Shown: positions 52,817-61,688 of the stretch, piece after piece
How positions within the stretch are numbered: position 1 is the first letter of the stretch
Layout of the letters: every line of letters begins with the position of its first letter
Assembly (NCBI GenBank): GCA_030268105.1
Contig: BSDZ01000094.1
Location: 2,232,501 to 2,296,500 of the forward strand
DNA length: 64,000 nucleotides
Source of the DNA: Volvox africanus
Lineage: Eukaryota > Chlorophyta > Chlorophyceae > Chlamydomonadales > Volvocaceae
Direction of reading: 5' to 3'
The notes under the pieces: generated by a model
The model's input: the letters and a program-made list of their open reading frames with translations, nothing else
Told to the model about the DNA's origin: nothing
The model's database searches: none
Made by a program: the position numbers and the translations under genes

Positions 52817-55800
52817 ATGGACGGTCCTGTGCTGCGGCGGGTTCATCCTGACCGGCCGCTCATACTGCACACGGACTTCTCTGGTGTGGGCATCAGCGGG
52901 ATCCTGGGGCAGCTCGACGATGCTGGGCGTGAGTACCTCTGCGCGGCCGTCTCTCGTTCCCTCAACGTGCACGAGCGGCGGTATGACAGCTACAAGGGGG
53001 AACTTTTGGCGGTGGTGTGGGCCAGCAAACTCTTTTATCCGTACCTCGCCACGCGTCACTTCACCGTCGTCACCGACCATGCGCCGCTGCTGTGGCTCAT
53101 GTCTCAGCAGGACGGCCTGCCTGCGCAGTACGCACGGTGGGCCCTACAGCTGCAGGCGTTTGCTTTTGATGTGGCGCATCGGCCTGGCAAGCTGCACCAG
53201 AACGCCGACGCCCTGAGTCGGCACCCGCGAGACTCAGCGCATGATGGGTCTGGAGCTCGAGTGGACGAAGACGGCGACCCTCTGCGTTCGCCGCCTGTGC
53301 TGGTGCCGTACCCGGGCGTCCAGTGGCCGCTCTACGCCTTCTCTCGTGCGCTTGCGGCTGCTGGAGCCCCTGCGGCGGTCGCAGCCCACCTCACGGTGGT
53401 TGCGGCTTGCTCGGTGGCGCTGGCACAACGGTTTTTGGATGGTCAGGATTTGACGAATCCGGCCAGTGGGCTGGCCGCCGCCCCAGATGCGGTTGGCCCG
53501 CTCGCTGGCCTTGCACACTTCGCTGGCCCGGTCCCTCGTGCACGTGCTGCGACCTGGTGCGTGCACGCGGTGTGTCTCGTGGCCAGCACGGGGCTGCCCG
53601 TCACGGCGGCCTCAGAGCTGGACTACGACAATGAGCTGGAGACCTTGGCGGCGGGGCAACTCGCCGCCGGGGGGCTGGAGGCCCCGGGGGCGGGGCAACC
53701 TGCCCTCGGGGAGCTGGAGACCTCGGTGCGGGGTGTGCTGCCTTCCGCCGAGCCACACGTGCCTTGCAGCCTTTCTGGGCCGCCGGTCACTGGCGCCGTC
53801 ACACTACAAACGGCGGCCCTGCTCATCCGCAGGAAGGCCGCAGCCTTGCGTCGGTTGCGGCCCGCCAAGGCGCTGCCCCTGCGCCTCAGGGTAGGGACAG
53901 GGGAAGTTTTAGGAGTGAATACCGCGCTTGTTCAGCATGTCTTCTTTCCGGCAGCAGCAGGGGGTGAGGGGATATGTGTCTTGGAGCTGCCGGGCGGCCT
54001 TGCATCGGGCCTGCTTGCGTGTTTGGGTTTGGGGTTTCGTGTGCAACGTCACGTTCATTTGTCCTGCGACGCCCGTGAGCGGCTCGCAGTGACCCGGCTG
54101 GTGCCAATCTGGGCGCTGCATTTCGCCGGTCAGCTCGCCGCAGGTGCCTGGGACCCGCAGCTGGTACCGGCCTTCAGCATTCCTGCTGACCTGCTGTACT
54201 GGCCGGCAGCCGAGGCCTTGGGTTTTGGGGACGAGTCTGTGTGGATCGTTGTAGGTAGCTGGGCTGGGAACAGTGTGTGGAGTGCTGCGCAACTTGTCGG
54301 ATTTTTGGGGGGTTTTCAGCAGTTTCGTCGTGAGCGGCGCCTTTCGCCGCCGGCCTTCCTCTTGGAGGGTCCCTTCGTCAATGTCAACGCGGCGCCGGAT
54401 GCTGGGTGGCTCTTTGGGCTGCCTGTGCTCCTGGATGCCGCCGTCACTGGCGCGCCAGTTCACCGTTTGAGCTGCCTCTACACCAACCTTGCTAACGCGG
54501 TGCATTTTCAGCACTGCGTCACAGAGTTGCGCCCGCCTGATGGGCGTGACCTAGCCGCGCTGCTGCCGGCCGGTCGTGTGCCGGCGGCGGCGTGCACGGT
54601 CCTTGCCCCGCCGTATGTGGCGTGTGATTTACCAGGGCGGCCGTGGGTGGCCTTGCCACCGCCTGCGGTCACCGGCACGCCACTGCGCGCGGGCCCCATC
54701 CGCGCGCCCTGCCAGGTCACCGCCGCTGACTACACAGCGGCGGCGGGCTTCTGGCTACTGACGTCGCGGGACTTCATGCTGGAGCTGGAGCTGGAGCTGC
54801 TGGAGCGGTCGTCTCCGCCGCCGGTCTTCCAGGTCGCGCTTTCCCTCTGCATGGTGCTGCATCGCACTTTCATCACGCCCCATGACATGCAGTATCCTGC
54901 GACGAAGCACCTCACGGCCTTGCCGCAGGGGGGGGGATCCGATCTGACCCCGCTGGCTCCCGTAGCTGCACTCGCGACTGTGGGATCGGCGGCCAGACTG
55001 GCGGCTGGGATGACACACAACTCAGCCATGGTGGATGCGGACAACCTGCTCACGCCATGGGCCTGCGCCCTGCTCTCACAGCGGGCGCCTGGGCTTACGG
55101 TGGTGATGGCCACTGCTGCAGTAGCGGCGGCTGCTGAGGTACAGGAGAATGCCTTGGCGGAGGGCCAAGACCCTGACGTCTGGCGTGATGCGTCAACGCT
55201 GGCGTTCCTTCGTGGGGCGCCGGCGGGGGTCATGGAGGAGGACGGGCGGCCGGCACGACGCGTGCTTCGACGGGCTGCATTGTACCAGTGGGCGGGGGAT
55301 CAACTGCTTAGAGCTCTCAGTGACGGCTCGACACGGGTCTGCCCGCCGCCCGAAGACAGGGAGGCCATAGTGCGGCGAGTCCATGCGGTGGCCCACCTTG
55401 GCATTCGGCGGACACTGGCGTTGGTGCAGCTGGGCTACTGGTGGTACCGGATGCGTCGAACCGTGCAGGAGGTTGTGCGCGGCTGCAAGCTGTGCGATAT
55501 GACCAACAGCATTGGTACGGCGCGCCCGGTGCAACTGCAGCCCCTGGCGATCAGGGGCATGTTCTACCGCTGGGGCGTGGACCTAGCGGGGCCTCTGCCG
55601 CCCACCGAGCCGTTTGGCTTCACCTTCGTTATGGTCTGCATTGAACACTTCACCAAGCACGCGGAGTTCTACCCGCTGCGCAGCAAGCAACCTGAGGAGA
55701 CCTCCCGTGGTCTGTTAGAGCTCATCACTCACTTCTCGGCCCCTGCCGAGGTGCTCACAGATCGTGGGGGAGAATTCCAGGGGGCCTTTCATCAATTTCT

Positions 55801-56922
55801 ACACCAGTGTTTCGTCGACCATCGCTTCACCTCTGCCAGTCACCCGCAAGCAGACGGGGCGGCCGAGCGGATGGTGCGAGTGGTAAAGGCGGCACTACGC
55901 AAGTATTGTGCGGACGTCAAGAGGAGCGATACCTGGGACCAACACCTCCCCTGGCTGGCACTCGCCTACCGCTGCTCACCGCAGGCTTCGACTCGGTACT
56001 CACCGTACGAACTCATGTACGGTGTGAAGCCGATCGTTCCTCCTGCCGTGCGGGAGCGGATGGCAGAGCCGCTGGGGTTCACGGGCAAGGGATCTGAGGA
56101 GAGCTACGTGGCCGCACTCCATGAGCGCGCCGCGCTGCTGCGGCGGCACATGCCCATCGCGGCAGCCAACCTGCTCATCGCGCAACACCGGGACACGCAG
56201 CGCTATGCCCACGTGCGGTCGGGCCGGTACCGGCCTCCGTCTTTGGAACTTGCCCCCAGTGACTACGTCTACGTGCGGCGCACTGCGGTGCACAACACAC
56301 TGCAGCTGCCAGTCCACGATGAGGTGCTGCGCATTGAGCGGGTGGGGCCCATGGGTGTTGTAGTCCTGGTGGGGAAGAATGGGAAGCGTATGAGGAGGCG
56401 CATGGAACAGTTGAGGCCGTGCCACCTGGTTGACATCGATCCGATAGTGGACCCGCGGCTTCAGCGGCCATCAGCGGATCTTGCTTGCGAGGTCTGCCAC
56501 TCGCCGCACGATGAGGCGCAAATGCTGCTATGTGATGCATGCGGGACGGGTTGGCACCTCCAGTGCCTCTCCCCGCCACTCAGCGGCGTGCCGCCCGGCC
56601 AGTGGGTCTGCCCGGAGTGTGTCAGGCTCAAGCGTGAAGCCCCGACAGGGCCAGAGATGGACCTGCCGGAGGCGGAGGCGGTTCTTTTCCCCAACACCGC
56701 CTCGCGGCGTCGGGATGCAGAGGCCGCCGCCCTCAATGGGAAGCGAGTCAGGCGTGTCGTACATGCGAGCCAGGGCGGGCGACGGCAGAAGGTGGTGACG
56801 TTGGGTACATTACGTTTCGTGGAGCGTTGGCGCGGCCACACTACTTCTTCATAGAGTGGGATGGTGGGTCGGCCGAGGAGGTTAATCTCTCTGTGGCCAA
56901 GCGCCTGATCGTGGCTGGATGA
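52817..56922 (+). CDS. Pol C-terminal part of P1: RNase H, C5-methyltransferase-like domain, integrase, PHD finger
   Basis: The long frame runs 52817-56854; a 1-nt shift near 56805 hides its natural end at 56922 (RPHYFFIEWDGGSAEEVNLS). RNase H: residues 16-135 (HTDFSGVGISGIL, SYKGELLAVVWAS, VVTDHAPLLWL). Methyltransferase-like: residues about 360-600 (ICVLELPGGLASGLL near 382, FLLEGPFVNVN near 515, PVLLDAAVTGAPVHR near 536). Integrase: H-x3-H-x29-C-x2-C from 855, catalytic Asp in GVDLAGP (920), Asp in LTDRGGEF (980), Glu in DGAAERM (1013). PHD: residues 1225-1269. The frame from RT continues into it. Integrase motifs are complete. The methyltransferase-like domain lacks the catalytic Cys. The pairing of an internal DNA-methyltransferase fold with a C-terminal histone reader suggests chromatin-linked targeting or silencing control; that is inference. 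Confidence 0.85.
53880..54620 (+). other. C5-DNA-methyltransferase-like domain within P1 pol
   Basis: Lies between RNase H and integrase, where other elements here have only a short linker. Motif I-like: VLELPGGLASGLLACLGLGF. Motif II-like: HLSCDARERLAVTRL. Motif IV position: VWIVVGSWAGNSVWSAA, with Ala-Gly in place of Pro-Cys. Motif VI-like: PPAFLLEGPFVNVN (normally ENV). Motif VIII-IX-like: PVLLDAAVTGAPVHR and LYTNLAN. The order and spacing fit canonical rather than rearranged C5-methyltransferases. Without Pro-Cys, methyl transfer by the known mechanism is not expected. Confidence 0.72.
56490..56624 (+). other. PHD finger at the C-terminus of P1 pol
   Basis: C-x2-C-x11-C-x2-C-x4-H-x2-C-x14-C-x2-C, a perfect C4HC3 PHD, with the conserved Trp two residues before the seventh ligand (GQWVCPEC). 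PHD fingers bind histone H3 tails. It follows the integrase C-terminal part (YVYVRRTAVHNTLQLPVHDE), the position taken by a chromodomain in elements A, C, F, H and J. Confidence 0.93.
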
Positions 56923-57689
56923 GGTGGGGCTAGGATCTGGGGGGGGGGAGAAATTAGTAGGCCGGAGGTGCCCCATGAAGGGAGCTCTGGTGTTGACAGA
57001 GCTAGGGTTGTATTCCCTGGGCCGACGTGTTGGGGGTCACAAAGTTGCAGGCTGTGATGATGGGATTTCGTTAAGGTGGTCTCCGCGATGGGGCGCCGTC
57101 CTCAGCTAGGGGCGCCGTTGGAGGTGTGAGGTGGCTTCCGTTTTCTGGTGCCCCGTGATGGGTGCCCAGCGGAGGGATGAATTTCTGACAACAGCTGAGG
57201 GGTGCTCGACGTTCCCTCTCTGGGCGGGTATGTACTGCCAGTTAGGTTGCCATCGGCTCTGGTTTAGGTATAGTGGTCTCCACGCCGAGTGAGACCGTTT
57301 GATAGTCTCAGGGTTGTACAAGGCCCCTGGGCTATTTGGAGACACCAGAGCAATTAGGATTCCGGTGGTCTTTCTTTGTAGTTTGCTGCGGGGCTCATTC
57401 CACTAGGAGCCTTCTCTTTAGGGTCAGTTGTCGGCCCAGTGAGTGGTGTGCCGTCAGTCGGTGGTTATCTCCAGGGCAAGTCAGGAGCGCACGTCCACTT
57501 CGTGTTCATGTCGAGGTTACGGCAGGACAAGCCAGTCAGGACAAGCATGGATTGCTGGCTCTCAGGAGACCCCATGCGCATGGATATTGCCATCACCTCC
57601 CTCGCCAGTTTCGCTAGCTGCGTTCGGGGGGGGGAGTCCACACCCCCAGTGTCGTGGACGCAGCGATGCCGTTCGCTGCACATGACAGC
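56923..57689 (+). other. 3' untranslated region of P1
   Basis: No coding signal. G-rich purine runs at 56937-56952 and 57625-57636 (GGGGGGGGGAG); the latter, or sequence near it, is the likely polypurine tract. 57635-57689 is also present in P2 next to its deletion join. Confidence 0.6.
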
Positions 57690-58202
57690 TGTCATGCACC
57701 GTTGACGGCGTGACAATTCTGGTAAAAGAGCAGTTAGGAAACGACAGTTCCGACAGCTGCTGATTCACGTGAATGACAGTTGGTCGTTGCTGGATCCAAG
57801 AGCCGTACGTTTCAGTGATCTCTTGCTGTTACCTAAGGTGAAGACTTCCCGTTGGAAGCGCTTCGCCTGGTCACAATATAGACTGTTCGGAATTGAGCCA
57901 CTGTAACAATAATATATACAGACTCTTACAGTAGTTCACATTCCGCACATCTGCCCAGGCCGCCAATAGATCAGCCTAATAAAAGGCACTATCAGGACTG
58001 ATCACCCTGATTAGCTGCCAATGGAACTCCGCGACGGAGCTTGGAGGAGTAGGTGACTGCGCGGCGCGACGCCCCATCACCGACAGAGCTAGGAACAGGT
58101 AGCGCAGTCTCGCCTCAGGGCCGGGCTGTGAGGCCAGTGTCTAGTGTAGTTGCCCGAGCTACAGCAAGCACACTGCTGCGCCAGCCTCACATACACCCAC
58201 TA
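57690..58202 (+). repeat. 3' LTR of P1, right end truncated
   Basis: Starts TGTCATGCACCG. Matches 46516-47028 without gaps, then diverges at 58203, where minus-strand element D begins. Confidence 0.8.
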
Positions 58203-59729
58203 GTCCACACCCCCATCATGCTTATCACTAGTTTAAGATAAGGTCGTCAGTGACACCTGTAGCTCATAGGTGTCCCGAAATTCCGATCAACAAAAGCGAC
58301 TTCGTTGCCATCCAAAGGAGTCAAACGTGGTATACCTCCGCATCATTCCTACAATCCACGATACTCCACAGAAAAGGATTCGTAAGAGGCACCAAATTAT
58401 TAATCATCGAGTTATCTAGCCAAAGGTAGCGAAGAGTCTCCTCATACCAACATTGCTGGATACAATCAAGGTTAATCCAAGTCAGTACATAATTCAGGAC
58501 TCCATGTCAGCTGACATTCCCGTGTTAGCGTGGACTGGGTGTTCCGGCAATATCAACGGAAGTCGTGTTAGGTGCTTCGTCCGTCGAACATAGTTCTACG
58601 GCTAACGGGGGTAAAAGCGGGCAGTTCCTTGTAGGGTGATTTGATGCACACCGAAGGCAAACTCCCAATTGTCGTCGCTGCACAAACTCCGCTTGCGTAC
58701 ATCCCCACTTGGTAAGCCATCAGTTTTGTGTTCTTGACCGCTTCGATTCTGATGCAGCTCCACGTGACTCGGCGGTATTTTGTAGCACATCCTTCCTTTT
58801 CCCCATACTTCGAGTCATATGAGAATCTCTTGGGATCAATTCTTGGGTACCAGGAGTATGAGCGCGATCGGTCAGCGGAAGGTGGCCATGGTGCATAGGA
58901 GCCGGCGGTAATGGAATTCCAGTAGTCTCAGGTGCTGGATCAGTCTCGTTAGTAATATCTTGCGTCGTATCAGCTGATAGCGGTGCTAAAGATGTCGGGC
59001 GTTCTTGTCCCGTTCTAAGGCGAGCTTAGACGTAACGAACGATCTGAACCCATCGCGTGTACGACCTTGTCCCTTCCAGTGTCAGGTCCGTAGTACTCAC
59101 TCGGGCTAACTGAAGCAAGAGACCGCGTTGAAACCAATAAATGTAGTCTCCTTCTGAAAAGCCAATCATGGATGCTGTCAGTCCCTCAAAACGCAACCGG
59201 TAGTCCTCCACTGACTCGTCAGGTCGCATTGGATAAGTGCCTGCGTGTAATTCTCGGTACATGGCAGCCACTTGCGACTGATTTCCGGGAGCAAAATGAG
59301 TGAGAAGCGCGTTAATTAGCTCTTCGAACGTAAAGTGCTCCTGCACAGTGGTCCAATGATCATACCACTCCCTCGCGACACCGCTTAATGTGGCCCCGAT
59401 GAATAGACACTTCACTTCGTCGCGATCACCACCCTTTACCAACTTCAGATACCTCTTAGCGTCACGGACATAGGAGTGTGTGGCGCTCGCAATAACCTTG
59501 GGTTCAGTGTCGCGATGAATATGAAGTTGAGGTGTTGGGACGATGAAGCCGGGAATCCCGCCTTCATCCATAAGTTGCTGTAGTGACACCATCGCTGGGT
59601 TTTGCTCCGCTTCAGTGGGTCTCACAGAATCTGGTGTCTCAGGTGGATCCTGAGCTGGGTAGGGGTAGTTCGACTGGGGGGCATCTGCTTGAAAATATGT
59701 AAGTGATCGACGTTCGGTGCAGCCTCCGG
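58203..59729 (-). pseudogene. Element D: gag, zinc knuckle and start of protease region (probably the 5' part of element F)
   Basis: Minus strand. Gag 59729-59026 (SNYPYPAQDPPETPDSVRP, AREWYDHWTTVQEHFTFEE, MRPDESVEDYRLRFEGL) is almost the same as element A gag, but without its early stop. The zinc knuckle lies at 58790-58602 in a separate frame, where the third Cys reads Arg (CSD...VHQITLQGTARF in one frame), showing a shift. 58600-58203 corresponds to the decayed protease region. Its order and strand continue element F across P1, minus about 470 bp. The gag begins directly at the LTR at 59730 with no leader, so the 5' end is rearranged. Confidence 0.8.
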
Positions 59730-60542
59730 TGTTGTATCCTTCCTTCTTCAATCATGCACTGAATCTGCACGTCTGGATGTTAGCTAGGTGCACGCCGAGC
59801 TTACAAACAGTAAGATGATTCAATACAAGGAAAGTGACAACGGAAGACTCAACAATAAGGAAAGATCCAACTTACAATATTCTTCGTTACAAATGGGTAG
59901 TCGGCCGTCAGACCCCGCGGGCAATGTTCATCATACGGCTGAAGATGCTATGCTGGAATAGCTCAGGCCGAATATAAATGCATATATCATATGTATCCGA
60001 ATTAGATTGTGTCAAGTACACGAGTACTTAATCCAAAGTAGCGTCGAGCCAACTTCGGTCTCTAGGCGGCCGTCCTTGCACCTATCACGTCGTGATACCG
60101 ATGTGCAGTACAGGTCTCACTGGATTTCGATCTCAAGTGTGAGTACCTTCATAGCACTATTCTAAATACCGCATAATCCGTGATATTAATGGATGCAACG
60201 CATGCAATATGCGAAGGTCCGAATATCGATATTCGGTTGCCGACCCAACCATCGCGATCGTTGCGTTCTTGCATACGCGTATGGTTTATGACATAGATGA
60301 GGTAATAATATTTAAAGTATTATTACGTGAGATATTATGCCAATGGATAGGTCCCGCATTAATATCAGCCTTGAGTCAAACATGTTGACCAACAGCGTGA
60401 TGTCGTAGATGATAATGCGACATGCCTGATTAGCTAGATATACTTGAGTATATCATGCTAATATGATTATATCATGCTTCATAATGCTCGAATGTATTGT
60501 GGCCTACATCGGTGTGAACGGTGATTGAACCGGCGTACAACA
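59730..60542 (-). repeat. LTR, family A, minus orientation
   Basis: 813 bp. It is joined to the gag of D on the left, and to an unrelated leader (element G) on the right. The flanks TCCGG and GTACC do not match, so it is neither a simple solo insertion nor an intact 5' LTR; recombination is likely. Confidence 0.87.
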
Positions 60543-60940
60543 GTACCAATGATTCGGTGAGCCTACTGACAGCACTCTTGAGGAGATTCAGCAGATTGAG
60601 CAAATACGTGCCCAGCTGAGTTCTAATCTCCGTAGTTTGTGCAATAAGAATTGCCAAATAGTCCGGGCGCAAGCTTGTCTCAGTCGTTGCGGCAAGCAAT
60701 GCCGGAGCACTGAGATTACCTGCGACTCAGAGCGTACACTTACACAACAAGTGCAGCAATTAGACAAAAGCAATCAACAATTACAAACCGGAAGCTGCGG
60801 TGTCCAACACGGCGCGGCCCAGGTCTTCGGCAAAAGTATCTAGCGGTCCACGTCGTTCATCGCTGGTACTTGTCATAGAGTGAACCTACTTCCGATTTGA
60901 CACAAAGAGACAGTTAGGCAACGAACCTGCCTCGATACCA
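60543..60940 (-). other. Leader of element G with primer-binding site
   Basis: Minus strand. The primer-binding site is at 60926-60940, TGGTATCGAGGCAGG, three nt from the LTR end. The leader shares blocks with that of element B (ACAAACCGGAAGC at 60782; CGGCGCGGCC). The coding part of G is missing, replaced at 60542 by the family-A LTR. Confidence 0.72.
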
Positions 60941-60943
60941 ATT

Positions 60944-61197
60944 TCTTGTACCTCTCCTTCGGGTTTGCTCATAGATATCTGCGCGTCTGAAGGCTTTCTT
61001 CATGCGTGAGCACTTGCAAGTACAGCAAGGCAATCGAGAGCAAACAGAGACAGGGGAAGACTTCAAGACAAGAAGAGATATAACTTACAATAATACAGAC
61101 CAAAGCGATGCAATGGATGTAATCACCGTCAGCGCCGGAAGCAAGCAATCATCATGCGGCGGTGACAAGCAAAGTTCAGGCTTAGCTCGGGCTAAGT
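60944..61197 (-). repeat. LTR, family B, 5' LTR fragment of element G
   Basis: Complementary to 1150-1409 of the family-B LTR (CTGTTTGCTC, CTTGCTGTACTTGCAAG, TCATCACACGG motifs). It ends at the primer-binding-site side with CTTGTACC for the usual TTGTACC terminus. Truncated at 61197 by the LTR of element H. Confidence 0.8.
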
Positions 61198-61619
61198 GTT
61201 GTATATGGTACCCACGAAGGGTGGTATCAAAAGATACCGGTTGTTGTGCCAGAGCCCGATTAAGTAGAGCCGCCGACTAGGTCGTACTTGAGAGACCATA
61301 AGGCCTCGAACCGGGCGTGACCTTCAGAAGTCACCACTACAACCGGAGATTCAGTGAACCAGGAACCAGATGTTCCACCATTTACCATTCAGGCGGTAAA
61401 TGGCCCATTCCATACAGGTTATGGAGTAACCGACAGGTTCGGATGTTTCAGGAAGTCGGTTAGTATTGGTCGTCGACAGCCGAGACCAAATCCACAAATC
61501 GAATGCCAGATGGAAACATGAAACAGTTAATATGATAATTAAATATATTATATTATAAAATAATAAACAGATAATTATTATATCTTAATGAATTACCGAA
61601 ATGCATTAAGGATACAACA
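61198..61619 (-). repeat. LTR, family H, 3' LTR of element H
   Basis: 422 bp, TGTTGTATATGG to GGATACAACA on the plus strand. A minus-strand polypurine tract (AGAGGGGGAACAAT) adjoins at about 61620-61636. Several hairpins are visible: GATACCACCCTTC with its partner near 61208-61232, TGACCTTCAGAAGTCA at 61319, and CCATTTACC with GGTAAATGG near 61377-61404. Target side flank CTAAG (61193-61197). Confidence 0.85.
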
Positions 61620-61688
61620 ATTGTTCCCCCTCTAGATGCAGCGTCCCGATGCATAAGAAGAGAGCAGACAGGTTGAAGTAGGACAGCG

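Larger units (their letters stand above)
46516..58202 (+). mobile_element. P1: Ty3/gypsy element with methyltransferase-like domain and PHD finger
   Basis: About 11.7 kb. LTR sequence 46516-47026 matches 57690-58200 with about six differences and no gaps, so insertion is recent. Between them lie a chimeric leader, gag (47565-51296), protease (51095-51610), RT (51611-52780), then RNase H, methyltransferase-like domain, integrase and PHD (52817-56854, extending to 56922 after a frameshift). Protease through PHD share one frame. It interrupts minus-strand element F/D. The right end has lost sequence: LTR homology stops at 58202, and about 470 bp of F/D present in element A are missing, so a deletion removed the LTR end and its target duplication. 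Confidence 0.88.

Noticed and set aside
59730..60542. Simple solo LTR insertion
   Set aside because: Flanking 5-mers differ (TCCGG and GTACC) and the sequences on the two sides belong to different elements, so recombination is more likely.
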